Source: Streptomyces sp. NBRC 110028 (GTDB lineage: Bacteria > Actinomycetota > Actinomycetes > Streptomycetales > Streptomycetaceae). Taken from it: DNA of 64,000 bases. The position numbers were made by a program, and so were the translations under genes. The notes below the pieces were generated by a model. That model was not told the DNA's origin and searched no databases. It worked only from the letters and a program-made list of their open reading frames with translations. The stretch covers positions 1 through 64,000 of the forward strand of contig NZ_BBUZ01000049.1 of assembly GCF_001417735.1 (NCBI RefSeq). Reading direction: 5' to 3'. Position 1 is the first letter of the stretch. Each line of letters begins with the position of its first letter. Below are positions 51,904 to 61,057 of the stretch, piece after piece.

Positions 51904-53385
51904 ATGGACACGGCCGCGACAGCCCCGCCCGGCACCACCGCCGAAGGGGCGACCGCCGCCACCGCACGCCTTCGTACCCGGCTCCCCGCCCGGGCAGTCG
52001 CGCTGCGCCATCCTCGGTTCGATCCGTACTGGCTGGCCCTCGGCCTGTTCGCCGCCTACGCGACCCTGTCGGTCTGCCGCTACCGCCGCATGGCGACCAT
52101 GTCGTGGGACCTGGGCATCTTCGAACAGGCGATACGGGCGTACGCGCACTTCCAGGCCCCGATAGCCGACCTCAAGGGCCCCGGCGCCAACATCCTCGGC
52201 GACCACTTCAGCCCCATCACGGCCCTCCTCGCCCCGCTCTACCGGCTCTTCCCCGGCCCGGTCACGCTGCTCCTCGCGCAGGCCGCCCTGTTCGCGCTCT
52301 CCGCCGTCCCCGTCGCCCGCACCGGCGCCCGGCTGCTCGGCCGGGCCCGGGGGCTCGCGATCGGCACCGCGTACGGACTGGCCTGGGGCCTCCAGCGGGC
52401 CGTGGACTTCGACTTCCACGAGATCTGCTTCGCCCTCCCGCTCATCGCCTTCTCCCTGGAGGCGGTCATACTCCGGCGCTGGTACGCGGCGATGCTGTGG
52501 GCCGCCCCGCTGGTCTTCGTCAAGGAGGACATGGGCGCCACGGTCGCCGCTATCGGCGCCGTCATCGTGGTACGCGTATGGCGCGAGCGGGAGACGGGCA
52601 TCACGCCGCTCGCCGTCGCCCTCATGGGCTTCGGGGTGCTGGTCTCGGCGCTCGCGCTCGGCGTCGTCATCCCGGGCTTCAACGGGGCCGGATCGTACGG
52701 CTATTGGGACAAGGTCGGCAGCGGGGGCGGCTCGGACGCCGTCATACCCTTCGCCACCGCGCTGCGCACCCTGCTGTGGACGCTGCTGCCGACCACCGGG
52801 CTGCTCGCGCTGCGCTCCCCGCTGCTGCTGGCCGCCCTGCCCACCCTGGGCTGGCGCTTCGTCTCCCACGACGAGCACTACTGGGGCACGGACTGGCACT
52901 ACAGCGCGGTGCTGATGCCGGTCGTCTTCCTGGCCCTGGTCGACGCGCTCGACCGGATCGGGACCAGCGGCAGCGGCCGACTCGTCCGTTACGCCCGTCA
53001 GCTGCCCGCCGCGGTCTGCGCCGCGGCCCTGGCCCTGACCACCTCGCTGCCGCTGGCCGGGCTCGCCGAGGAAGCCACCTACCGCGAGCCGCCCCACGTC
53101 CAGGCGGCGGAGCGGCTGCTGGACCGGATACCCGACGGGGCGACCGTCGAGGCCAACGTCGGGCCGATAACCCGCCTCACCAGCCGCTGCCGGGTCTTCT
53201 GGGTCGGCTCCACCCAGGGCGTCACCCCGCGGTACCTGGCGCTGGCCGAGCCGCCGGACCGCACGGTGCGGCAGGAGCTGGCGTACGCGAAGCAACTGCA
53301 CCCCGACGCGCGGTACGAGGCGCTGGCGAGGGCCGGTGGTTACTTCCTGCTGAGGCTCAAGACCCCATCGGCCGCGGGGCGATGA
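51904..53385 (+). CDS. DUF2079 multi-span membrane protein
   Basis: A 493-residue protein with about ten hydrophobic segments and the DUF2079 signature near the start (MSWDLGIFEQAIRAYAHF, LGDHFSPI). It resembles membrane glycosyltransferases of the GT-C type by layout. The C-terminal soluble part (about 400-490) faces outward. Function unknown. It is divergent from the HNH lipoprotein and its end overlaps the VOC gene by 29 bases. Confidence 0.9.
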   Translation: MDTAATAPPGTTAEGATAATARLRTRLPARAVALRHPRFDPYWLALGLFAAYATLSVCRYRRMATMSWDLGIFEQAIRAYAHFQAPIADLKGPGANILGDHFSPITALLAPLYRLFPGPVTLLLAQAALFALSAVPVARTGARLLGRARGLAIGTAYGLAWGLQRAVDFDFHEICFALPLIAFSLEAVILRRWYAAMLWAAPLVFVKEDMGATVAAIGAVIVVRVWRERETGITPLAVALMGFGVLVSALALGVVIPGFNGAGSYGYWDKVGSGGGSDAVIPFATALRTLLWTLLPTTGLLALRSPLLLAALPTLGWRFVSHDEHYWGTDWHYSAVLMPVVFLALVDALDRIGTSGSGRLVRYARQLPAAVCAAALALTTSLPLAGLAEEATYREPPHVQAAERLLDRIPDGATVEANVGPITRLTSRCRVFWVGSTQGVTPRYLALAEPPDRTVRQELAYAKQLHPDARYEALARAGGYFLLRLKTPSAAGR

Positions 53386-54145
53386 CCGCGAACGGGGCGC
53401 CCTGCGGGTCCCGCACCAGGGCCATCCGCCCGGCCACCATGTCGAACGGCGGCTTGAGCACCGTCCCGCCCTCCGCCGACAGCTTCGCCACCGTCCGGTC
53501 GGTGTTCTCGACCGCGAAGTAGACCAGCCAGTGCGAGGGCGTCCCGGGCGGCACCCCTTCCCGCAGCGGCTGGAGCCCGCCGATCGTGCGGCCGTTCACG
53601 GTGAGCCCGAAGTAGTCCTCGGATCCTTCCATGGGGATCGTCTCGATGCCGAGGGCTTCCGCGTAGAACGCGCTCGCCGTGTCGCGGTCGCTGGTGTTCA
53701 GCTCGTTCCACACCACCGCGCCGGGCTCGTTGACGATGCCCGCCCCGGAGAACTCCCGCGCCTGCCAGACGCCGAAGACGGCGCCGGTGGGGTCGGCCGC
53801 CACCAGCATCTTCCCCAGGTCCATCACGTCCATGACGGGCAGCAGCACGGTGCCGCCGTTGCGGCTGATCGCCTCGGAGGTGGCCTGGGCGTTGGCGGAG
53901 CTGAAGTAGGTGGTCCAGACGGTCGGCGGCGCGGGCTGGTCGTCCATCGCCTGCGCGGCCATGACCCCCGCCACCGGCCGGTCCTTGAGCGTGCACACCG
54001 TGTAACCGCCGTATTCGGCCGGGCCGATCTCCCCGGACCAGCCGAACAGCCCGGTGTAGAAGTCGAGGGCGGCCTGCTGGTCGGAGGCCGTCAGATCGAT
54101 CCAGCAGGGGGTGCCGGGCTCGTGGGGAGTGGTGAATGCGGGCAT
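53357..54145 (-). CDS. VOC superfamily protein with two glyoxalase-like domains
   Basis: A 262-residue protein from ATG 54145 behind GGGAGG. Two vicinal-oxygen-chelate domains lie in tandem (about 8-125 and 135-258), each with the characteristic opening (TPCWIDLTASDQQAALDFY; GAVVWNELNTSDRDTASAFY) and closing DPTGAVFGVWQ / DPQGAPFAVI. Such tandem proteins are often annotated as hydroxylase or antibiotic-resistance-like. Metal ligands appear incomplete, so it may be a binding protein. Confidence 0.92.
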   Translation of the reverse strand: MPAFTTPHEPGTPCWIDLTASDQQAALDFYTGLFGWSGEIGPAEYGGYTVCTLKDRPVAGVMAAQAMDDQPAPPTVWTTYFSSANAQATSEAISRNGGTVLLPVMDVMDLGKMLVAADPTGAVFGVWQAREFSGAGIVNEPGAVVWNELNTSDRDTASAFYAEALGIETIPMEGSEDYFGLTVNGRTIGGLQPLREGVPPGTPSHWLVYFAVENTDRTVAKLSAEGGTVLKPPFDMVAGRMALVRDPQGAPFAVIAPRPMGS

Positions 54146-54318
54146 CGGTGCCTCCCAATCAAGGCCTCTGCCCTCAATTCTCCCCCGGTGCGACGGGCGC
54201 GCCACTCGGCGGCCCCTCGCCCGGGGCGACGGCACCTGGATGCCGCGGATGCGCGTGGTGCGCGAGAGCGACACCGGGCGGGGTTCTGGCGGCTGGTCCA
54301 TCGCCGGGCTCCGTAAAC

Positions 54319-54358
54319 GCCGGGCGGCGGCCGGCCCGAAGGCCGACCGCCGCCCGGC
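54319..54358 (-). terminator. Terminator hairpin of the L,D-transpeptidase gene
   Basis: GCCGGGCGGCGG / CCGCCGCCCGGC, a perfect 12-base stem, 22 bases past the stop of the transpeptidase gene. Confidence 0.65.
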
Positions 54359-54379
54359 GGTGGTGTGCTTCACGCGGCG

Positions 54380-55636
54380 TCAGGCGCCGGTCGCGCTGCC
54401 CGCCACCCACTGGCTCCAGTCCATGTTCCAGCCGTTGAGGCCGTTGTCCGGTGCCACGGTCTTGTCGTTGGAGTTCTTCACCACCACGACGTCACCGATC
54501 TGGGAGTTGTTGTAGAACCAGGCGCCGTCCGTGTTCGGGTCGTTCGCGCCCTTGGTGTCCGACAGGCCCACACATCCGTGGCTGGTGTTCTGGCTGCCGA
54601 AGATGGACTTGGCGCCCCAGTAGTTGCCGTGGATGAACGTGCCCGAGGTGGACAGCCGCATCGCGTGCGGCACGTCCTTGATGTCGTACTCGCCCTTGCC
54701 GTCGTCGTCCGTGAACCCGACCGTGGCACCGTTCATCCGGGTCTCCTTGAACTTCTCGGAGATCACCATCTGACCGTTGTAGGTCGTGTTGTCGGGGCTG
54801 CCGGCCGAGATCGGGATGGTCTTGATCAGCTTGCCGTCGCGGACGACCTTCATCGTCTTGGTCTTGGCGTCGACCGTGCTGACCTGGGAGTGGCCGACCT
54901 TGAAGGTGACGGTCTTCTCCTGGACGCCCTTCACACCCGACGACGCCTCGACGCCGTCCAGGTCCAGCTTCAGGGTGACGGTGGAGTTGGCCTTCCAGTA
55001 GTCCTTCGGGCGCAGGTCCAGGCGGTTGCCGTTGAACCAGTGGCCGACGACCTGCTGGCCGCTGCTGGAGGTGACCTTGATGTGGGACTGGACGTCCTTC
55101 TTGTTGGTCACCGCCTTGTCGAAGTTGATCGACACCGGCATGCCCACACCGACCGTCGAGCCGTCCTCCGGCGTGAAGTTGCCGATGAAGCTGTTGGACG
55201 GGGAGACGGTGGTGAAGGAGGAGTGCTCCGTGGCCTTGCGGCCGTCGGAGTCCTTGGCCTTGGCGCTGATCTCGTACTGGGTGGACCGCTCCAACTGCCC
55301 GTCCGGCTTCCAGGAGGTCCCGTCGGACGATATGGATCCGGCCACGGTGGAGCCGTCGGCCTTGGAGGTCATGGTCACCGAGGTGAGCTTGCCTCCGCTG
55401 ACGGTGACCTTGGTGTCGCTGTTGATGCCCGCGTTGGTCGCACCGGCCTTCGGCGTGATCTTGATACGGGCGTCGGAGGCGTCCTTGGCCGCCGCCTCGT
55501 CCACCTGCGACTGCGACTTGCCGCCGCCCTTGCTGTCGCTGCTGCCGCCATCCCCGCCACAGGCGGCGAGAGTGAGTGCCCCGCTGAGCACGGCGGCCGC
55601 GGCCACCAGCCCCCTACGGCGCTTGCCGTACGTCAT
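54380..55636 (-). CDS. L,D-transpeptidase lipoprotein
   Basis: A 418-residue lipoprotein. I chose ATG 55636 because GGAGAA precedes it; an in-frame ATG at 55651 lacks a site. Lipobox TLAAC is followed by a Ser/Gly-rich linker and two Ig-like domains (about 60-270). The YkuD catalytic domain has FIHGNYWG and SHGCVGL (catalytic His and Cys). It makes 3-3 peptidoglycan cross-links at the outer membrane face. Streptomyces genes of this type are usually sited near hutH, as here. Confidence 0.94.
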   Translation of the reverse strand: MTYGKRRRGLVAAAAVLSGALTLAACGGDGGSSDSKGGGKSQSQVDEAAAKDASDARIKITPKAGATNAGINSDTKVTVSGGKLTSVTMTSKADGSTVAGSISSDGTSWKPDGQLERSTQYEISAKAKDSDGRKATEHSSFTTVSPSNSFIGNFTPEDGSTVGVGMPVSINFDKAVTNKKDVQSHIKVTSSSGQQVVGHWFNGNRLDLRPKDYWKANSTVTLKLDLDGVEASSGVKGVQEKTVTFKVGHSQVSTVDAKTKTMKVVRDGKLIKTIPISAGSPDNTTYNGQMVISEKFKETRMNGATVGFTDDDGKGEYDIKDVPHAMRLSTSGTFIHGNYWGAKSIFGSQNTSHGCVGLSDTKGANDPNTDGAWFYNNSQIGDVVVVKNSNDKTVAPDNGLNGWNMDWSQWVAGSATGA

Positions 55637-55676
55637 CACACGCTTCTCCATTTACGACTGGACCCCAGAAACCCAA

Positions 55677-55704
55677 GACCTATCCAGCAAGACCTATCCA
55701 GCAA
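55677..55704. repeat. Two tandem 14-bp repeats upstream of the L,D-transpeptidase gene
   Basis: GACCTATCCAGCAA occurs twice head to tail (55677-55690 and 55691-55704), about 40 bases before the gene start. It could be a regulator-binding site or a slipped-strand duplication. Confidence 0.6.
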
Positions 55705-55944
55705 GAACGCCTGTACCTTTTGGTCGGTTCCACGCCCAGTAAAACTGTGCGCGAGGCCACTTAGCAAAGACGCTGGTCCAGCTTATGACGCAGCACCGTG
55801 AATACGGACAAACCATGACAGGCAAGGATTAGTCATACGGTGCGGAGCGGGCCGTCGTCCCGGTTCGCTACCGTCCGCCCCCGGTATGTCACTACGATCG
55901 GGCACGCAGGGTCAATTCACCGCACCCTCAAGGAGGATGCCGTT

Positions 55945-56241
55945 GTGTCCGCACGCCGACCGCTGCTGACCGCCGCCGCAGCCGGTTCGCTGCTGTGCGC
56001 CCTGTGGTTCGTCCCCTCCGCCAACGCGACGGTCGAGGACGACGGCCGGCCGTCGTCCGCCGGGAGCCGTGGCGAAGAGCCGTCCCAGCCCCCGCGGACC
56101 GAGGCCGTCCCGGACGAAAACCTCGCCGACACCGGCAGCGTGGACGTCACCCCGTATCTCGCCGGAGGCACGGCCTTCCTGGGCCTCGGCGTGACCATGG
56201 TGACCGCCTCCGCGCGCCGTACGCGCCCGGAGGCGTCCTGA
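55945..56241 (+). CDS. Small LAxTG sortase substrate
   Basis: A 98-residue secreted protein from GTG 55945 with AAGGAGG eight bases upstream. The signal peptide (about 1-27) ends SANA. A short acidic, Pro/Ser-rich body leads to LADTG, a hydrophobic helix and a basic tail (ASARRTRPEAS). This is the sorting signal used by class E sortases in Streptomyces. No sortase gene is in the window. The exposed part is only about 45 residues. Confidence 0.85.
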   Translation: MSARRPLLTAAAAGSLLCALWFVPSANATVEDDGRPSSAGSRGEEPSQPPRTEAVPDENLADTGSVDVTPYLAGGTAFLGLGVTMVTASARRTRPEAS

Positions 56242-56276
56242 TCACGCCGGGCCGCATCACGCCGGGCTGACGGCCC

Positions 56277-57821
56277 TCAGGCCAGCGGCCCGGTCACCGA
56301 TTCGACCGCCTCGGCCAGTCCTCCGGACCGTACGAACGCCTCGGCGGCCGCCAAGTCCGGCGCCAGGTAGCGGTCCCCGCCCGGACCCTCGACCCCCGCC
56401 CGGCGCACCGCCGCCAGCACCGCCCGGGTGGCGGGCGCGGGCACCAGGCCCTCCCGCAGCTCGACCGCGCGGGCCGCGGCGACCAGTTCGATCGCGAGGA
56501 CCCGGGTCAGGTTGTCCACCACCGTGCGCAGCTTGCGCGCCGCCGACCAGCCCATGGAGACGTGGTCCTCCTGCATCGCGGAGGACGGGATCGAGTCGAC
56601 CGAGGCGGGCACCGCGAGCCGCTTCAGCTCGCTCACCAGCGCCGCCTGCGTGTACTGCGCGATCATCAGCCCCGAGTCCACGCCCGGGTCACCGGCCAGG
56701 AAGGGCGGCAGTCCGTGCGAGCGGTTCTTGTCCAGCAGCCGGTCGGTACGGCGCTCCGCGATCGAGGCGAGGTCGGCCGCCGCCACGGCGAGGAAGTCCA
56801 GGACGTACGCGACGGGCGCGCCGTGGAAGTTCCCGTTCGACTCCACCCGGCCGTCCGCCAGCACCACCGGGTTGTCCACGGCGGACGCCAGCTCCCGGTC
56901 CGCGACCAGACGGGCGTGCGCGAGCGTGTCCCGGCCCGCGCCCGCCACCTGCGGGGCGCAGCGGATCGAGTACGCGTCCTGGACGCGCGGCGCGTCGTCC
57001 TGGTGGTGCCCGGTGAGCCCGGAACCGGCGAGCACCCGCACCATGTTGTCCGCGCTGGCCGCCTGGCCGGGGTGGGGGCGGATCGCGTGCAGCTCGGGCG
57101 CGAGCACCCGGTCCGTGCCGAGCAGCGCCTCCAGCGACAGCGCGGCCGTCACATCGGCGACGGTGTACAGCCGGGCCAGGTCGGCGCAGGCCATGACCAG
57201 CATGCCGAGCATCCCGTCGGTGCCGTTGAGGAGCGCCAGCCCCTCCTTCTCGCGCAGCTCGACCGGCTCGATGCCGTGCGCCGCCAGCAGCTCGGCCGCG
57301 GGCCGCAGCCCGCCGTCGGGCCCCTCGGCCTCGCCCTCCCCCATCAGCGCCAGCGCGCAGTGGGACAGCGGCGCGAGGTCGCCGGAGCAGCCGAGGGAGC
57401 CGTACTCGTGCACGACGGGCGTGATCCCCGCGTTGAGCAGGGCCGCCATCGTCTCCACGACCACGGGCCGCACCCCGGTGTGGCCGGACGCGAGCGTCTT
57501 GAGCCGCAGGAACATCAGCGCCCGCACCACCTCCCGCTCCACCCGCGGGCCCATGCCCGCCGCGTGCGAGCGGACGATGTTGCGCTGCAGCTGGGCGCGC
57601 AGCTCGGGGCTGATGTGGCGTACGGCGAGGGCGCCGAAGCCGGTGGAGACCCCGTACACGGGCTCGGGCTTGGCCGCCAGGTCGTCGATGACCCGCCGCG
57701 CGGCCCCCACGGCCGCCAGCGCCTCCTCCGCCACCTCGACCCGAGCCCCGCCCCGCGCCACGGCGACAACGTCCTCGGCGGTCGTCCCGGACGTCCCCAC
57801 CACCACAGTGTGCATATCCAT
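56277..57821 (-). CDS. hutH: Histidine ammonia-lyase
   Basis: A 514-residue histidase. The MIO triad is Cys145-Ser146-Gly147 (GSLGCSGDLAPLSH), the Cys variant normal for Streptomyces. The other catalytic positions are intact: Tyr in VYGVSTGFGA, SHAAGMG, NGTDGML, QDAYSIR, NGNFHG and QEDHVSMG. It deaminates histidine to urocanate, the first step of histidine use. No other hut gene is adjacent. A palindrome lies 13-29 bases upstream of the start. Confidence 0.96.
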   Translation of the reverse strand: MDMHTVVVGTSGTTAEDVVAVARGGARVEVAEEALAAVGAARRVIDDLAAKPEPVYGVSTGFGALAVRHISPELRAQLQRNIVRSHAAGMGPRVEREVVRALMFLRLKTLASGHTGVRPVVVETMAALLNAGITPVVHEYGSLGCSGDLAPLSHCALALMGEGEAEGPDGGLRPAAELLAAHGIEPVELREKEGLALLNGTDGMLGMLVMACADLARLYTVADVTAALSLEALLGTDRVLAPELHAIRPHPGQAASADNMVRVLAGSGLTGHHQDDAPRVQDAYSIRCAPQVAGAGRDTLAHARLVADRELASAVDNPVVLADGRVESNGNFHGAPVAYVLDFLAVAAADLASIAERRTDRLLDKNRSHGLPPFLAGDPGVDSGLMIAQYTQAALVSELKRLAVPASVDSIPSSAMQEDHVSMGWSAARKLRTVVDNLTRVLAIELVAAARAVELREGLVPAPATRAVLAAVRRAGVEGPGGDRYLAPDLAAAEAFVRSGGLAEAVESVTGPLA

Positions 57822-57833
57822 ATTCAGGCACCC

Positions 57834-57850
57834 TAGAGAGTGAATCTCTA
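57834..57850 (-). promoter_or_regulatory. Palindromic candidate operator upstream of hutH
   Basis: TAGAGA-GTGAA-TCTCTA, a perfect 6-base inverted repeat with 5-base spacer, lies directly before the hutH start. Position and symmetry suit a repressor site; no regulator gene is adjacent. Confidence 0.45.
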
Positions 57851-57966
57851 TCTGTCACCCCGGCCGCCCTTCCGCCCGCCGCCGGACATTCCGCGGTGGC
57901 ACACCATGCCCGAAGAGATAGATATGTACCTGAATGCGCCTTTTGTGCATCCAGTGGAGGAGACTC

Positions 57967-58521
57967 ATGAACGTCGGGCTGATCAACGGCCTTCCCGGCC
58001 ACCCTCTCTTCGTTCACGGCGCGGCGGTGCTGGTCCCGCTGACGGCGTTGGCGCTCGCGGTCTGTGCGCTGTGGCCTGCGGTGGCACACAGGCTCGGTCT
58101 CGTGCTGCCGGTCATGGGGCTGGTCACTCTTGTCCTGGTCGTGCTGACCACCGAATCCGGTGAGTGGCTGGAGGAACGTGTGCGGGAGAGTTCGCTGGTG
58201 GAGGAGCACGCCGAGATGGGCCCCGGTCTCACTCCGTGGGCCATCGCCCTGTTCGTGCTGACGGTCGCCGTATGGCTGCTCGGCCGCGTCGGCCACTACC
58301 GGAAACGAGAGCCCGGCGGGCAGGGCGACGGGCCCGCCGCGGGCGGGGCGTCCACGGTGACCCGGGTGGCCTCCGCCCTGCCGGTGCGTGTCGTGGCGCT
58401 GGTGATCGCGCTCGTCGTGGCCGTCGGCGCGATCATCCAGGTGTACCGGATCGGTGACTCGGGTGCGAGGGCCGCTTGGCAGGGCCGTTTCTCGACTGGC
58501 CGGTCCGGCCCGGGGCGGTAA
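57967..58521 (+). CDS. DUF2231 membrane protein
   Basis: A 184-residue protein from ATG 57967 with GGAGGAG upstream. LINGLPGHPLFVHGAAVLVP is the DUF2231 start. Four hydrophobic segments (about 18-36, 42-60, 88-106, 140-160) and GEWLEERVRES between the second and third are typical. Its conserved His/Glu residues suggest heme or redox function in the family, not proven. It converges on the rubrerythrin-like gene. Confidence 0.9.
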   Translation: MNVGLINGLPGHPLFVHGAAVLVPLTALALAVCALWPAVAHRLGLVLPVMGLVTLVLVVLTTESGEWLEERVRESSLVEEHAEMGPGLTPWAIALFVLTVAVWLLGRVGHYRKREPGGQGDGPAAGGASTVTRVASALPVRVVALVIALVVAVGAIIQVYRIGDSGARAAWQGRFSTGRSGPGR

Positions 58522-58531
58522 CGCGGCAACA

Positions 58532-58556
58532 GCCGGCCGGAGACACTCCGGCCGGC
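58532..58556. terminator. Hairpin between convergent genes
   Basis: GCCGGCCGGA-GACAC-TCCGGCCGGC, a perfect 10-base stem, 11 bases after the DUF2231 stop. Confidence 0.75.
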
Positions 58557-58627
58557 CTGGGTGGGCGATCGGCACGACCGGAGCACCTCGCGCGATGTGT
58601 ACGGTCGGCCGGATGCGGTCGAAGCGG

Positions 58628-59596
58628 TCAGTGCAGCCGCTTGAGTGCCCGCTGGAAGGCCGCCGCGTGCTTGGCTTCGTCGGCGGCGGTATCGCGGAAG
58701 TAACGGGCGGCGGCGGTGTCGCCGACCCTGGTGGCCCGCTCGGCGAAGCCCGGGTAGACGACGGTGGCTTCGTTGCGTTCTCCGGCGATGGCCTTGCGCA
58801 GGTTCACCTTCGTGGTGCGGACCAGCCCGGCCAGGACCGCCTCGCCGGCGAAGTGCTCGTGCAGTTCGACACGGGCGGTGCCCGCGAACAGGCGGGCCAG
58901 CGCGGTGTTGCCGGTCTGCCGTGCATGCCCGGCGAAGAGCGTGTACTTGGCGTAGGCGAGCGCTTCACCGTGCATCGCGGTGTCGAGGTTGGCCTTCGTC
59001 CGGTCGGCCTTCACCTTGGGCGGCCCGGCGGGCACCGGCACCGTGTCCGCCTTCGGCGGCGCCGGAATGGTGCCGTGGCCGGTGGTCACGACCTTGAGCG
59101 CGGTGCGGAAGGCATCGCGGTGGCGGCCTTCGTCCGCGGCGATCTCGGTGAACAGCCCGGCAGCCTTCAGGTCTCCGTCCGAACGGGCCTGGGCCGCGAA
59201 ACGCCGGTACATGACCTGGTGCTCGTAGGTCTCACCGTTGATGGACTGACGCAGGTTGGCCGCGTTCGACCCGACGGTCCCCGCCAGCGCGGCAGCCTCG
59301 CGGAAGTGCTCGTTCAGCTCGGTCCGCGCCGTGGCGCGGAAGAGCCTGCCGACGGCTGGGTAGGCCTGGCGATCGGCTTCGGCTGCGAAGAGGTTGTAGG
59401 AGGCGTAGGCGAACGCCTCCCCCTTCATGGCGGTGTTCAGATCGGAGAGGGTCTGCGGATGCGGAGTCCGGGTGGCGGCGTGCGTGGCCCGCTGCTGACC
59501 GGTCGGCGCTGTCGCGGCCACGGCCGTGACAGCCGGCGCGGCCGCTGTCAGCGCGCACAGGCCGACCACAAGCATGCGGAGCGAGTATCGGAACAT
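58628..59596 (-). CDS. Secreted protein with two tandem rubrerythrin-like ferritin domains
   Basis: A 322-residue protein with signal peptide (1-28) starting at ATG 59596 behind GAAGGAGG. Two homologous four-helix units follow (about 48-170 and 192-320). Each has the di-iron ligand pattern: GEAFAYASY / GEALAYAKY, ELNEHF / ELHEHF, NGETYEHQVMY / AGERNEATVVY and DEGRHRDAF / DEAKHAAAF. In the second unit the ExxH of helix 3 is ERNEA, so its site may be weaker. There is no rubredoxin domain. Export of such a di-iron protein is unusual; peroxide defence is a guess. Confidence 0.85.
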   Translation of the reverse strand: MFRYSLRMLVVGLCALTAAAPAVTAVAATAPTGQQRATHAATRTPHPQTLSDLNTAMKGEAFAYASYNLFAAEADRQAYPAVGRLFRATARTELNEHFREAAALAGTVGSNAANLRQSINGETYEHQVMYRRFAAQARSDGDLKAAGLFTEIAADEGRHRDAFRTALKVVTTGHGTIPAPPKADTVPVPAGPPKVKADRTKANLDTAMHGEALAYAKYTLFAGHARQTGNTALARLFAGTARVELHEHFAGEAVLAGLVRTTKVNLRKAIAGERNEATVVYPGFAERATRVGDTAAARYFRDTAADEAKHAAAFQRALKRLH

Positions 59597-59754
59597 GAAG
59601 CCCTCCTTCAGGACAATTCCGGATACGAGTGCCCCTCTTCATTCCACCCGCACAGGCGCACCACCACCTTCAGCACCCCATACGAGTGAGCACGCACTGG
59701 TCCGCCTCGGCCCGTCAGCCGTGTGGGCCGGAGCCCCCTGGGGCGGTGGGCGGG

Positions 59755-60927
59755 TCAGGGGCGGCGGCCTCGGAAGCGGCGGCGGTCCCGGCGGCGGTCC
59801 GCCGGGGTGTCGGCCAGGCGGATCACCGGGTCGTCCGGCCCACCCTCGCGGCCCGCCACCACCGGCTTCTGGGAACGGGCGGCCTTCGCCCGGTACTGGG
59901 CCGCGTCCGCCAGGCGGAACAGGCGGCGGGCCGACGGCACGGGGCCGATCGGGTCGCCGGTCGAGGCGATCCCGCAGGCGACCCCCTCACCCATCTCCAG
60001 CTCGGCGGCCCGCCGGCACAGTTCATCGGCCACCCGCACCACCTCGTCCGCCGGCGGCCCCACCCCCAGCAGGCAGAACTCATCCCCGCCCAGCCGCGCC
60101 ACCAGGGCCCCCGGCAGCATCGCCCCGCACAGCGACAACACCGTGCCGAAACGTTCCAGCAAGCGGTCCCCCACCGCATGCCCCAGCGTGTCGTTGACCC
60201 GCTTGAGGCCGTTCAGGTCGCACACCACCAGCGTCACCACGGTGCCGTGCTCGCGGTACGCCTCCAGCGCCTCGTCCAGCCGCATGTCCACCGCCCGCCG
60301 GTTGCCCAGCCCGGTCAGGGGGTCGGTGAAGGCCAGGCGGCGGGCCTCCTCCAGTCGTTCGGTCTGGGCCAGCCCGGCGGCCGCCACCGAGGCCAGGACG
60401 GTCGCGAAGTCGGCGTCGTCCCGGTCGAACACCGGGCTCCCGGCCGCCCGCGCCACATACAGCTCGCCCCACGCCCGCCCGTGCAGCACCAGCGGCGCGA
60501 CCACGCACGAGCCGCGCCCGCGCCGCCGCAGGGCGGCCACCCGCTGATGGCAGTACGGGGCCGGGCCCGGCCCGGTGCCCTCCGCGGTCTCCACCCACGC
60601 GTGCGGCTCACCGCCCGCGGCCCACCGCTCGTGCAGGAACTCCGCGATCTCCGGGAAGTCGTGCACCGGATACGACTCGTCGTCCGGCACCGGCTCCTCC
60701 CCCGGCATCAGCTCGCCCACGTTCACCAGGACCCGCAACCGGCCCCGCTCCCGCTCCCACACCGAAACCGCCGCGAAGGTGCCGTCCAGCGCGCGGCGCG
60801 CGCTCTCGGCGACGGCGCCCACCGACTCGCGCGGGGTGGGCGCCGCCGCCACCGCCTGCGCGAGCCCCACCACCGCCCGCAACCGCCGGTCGCCCCCTCG
60901 TCCCCCGCCGTCCCCGTTCTCGCTCAC
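59755..60927 (-). CDS. GAF-GGDEF diguanylate cyclase (CdgE-like)
   Basis: A 390-residue protein. I chose GTG 60927 (SENGDGGG) because GAGG lies six bases upstream; the frame opens at 60987. A GAF domain (about 15-190) is followed by GGDEF (LAFTDPLTGLGNRRA, then ARLGGDEFCLLG). The active-site motif is intact. The RxxD inhibitory site that should lie just before it is absent (MLPGALVARLGGDEF). It makes c-di-GMP, which holds Streptomyces in vegetative growth through BldD. The position beside hutH and an adenylate cyclase matches my memory of cdgE in S. coelicolor. Confidence 0.92.
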   Translation of the reverse strand: MSENGDGGGRGGDRRLRAVVGLAQAVAAAPTPRESVGAVAESARRALDGTFAAVSVWERERGRLRVLVNVGELMPGEEPVPDDESYPVHDFPEIAEFLHERWAAGGEPHAWVETAEGTGPGPAPYCHQRVAALRRRGRGSCVVAPLVLHGRAWGELYVARAAGSPVFDRDDADFATVLASVAAAGLAQTERLEEARRLAFTDPLTGLGNRRAVDMRLDEALEAYREHGTVVTLVVCDLNGLKRVNDTLGHAVGDRLLERFGTVLSLCGAMLPGALVARLGGDEFCLLGVGPPADEVVRVADELCRRAAELEMGEGVACGIASTGDPIGPVPSARRLFRLADAAQYRAKAARSQKPVVAGREGGPDDPVIRLADTPADRRRDRRRFRGRRP

Positions 60928-61057
60928 GATCGGCCTCGCATTCCTCACCGCACACACCCACCGGGAGCGCGTGCGTCCGCTCTGCACTCAAGAGTAAGAA
61001 TGTCGAGGACAATCTGCTTTGGCCCGTTCACCCCCGGTATCAACCGGGGCAGCGCTC

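Noticed and set aside
51842..51904. Divergent promoter between the HNH lipoprotein and the DUF2079 gene
   Set aside because: A TTCGAC-like box 17 bases from ATAGGG is present, but the fit is poor and the lipoprotein start is uncertain, so no promoter is annotated.
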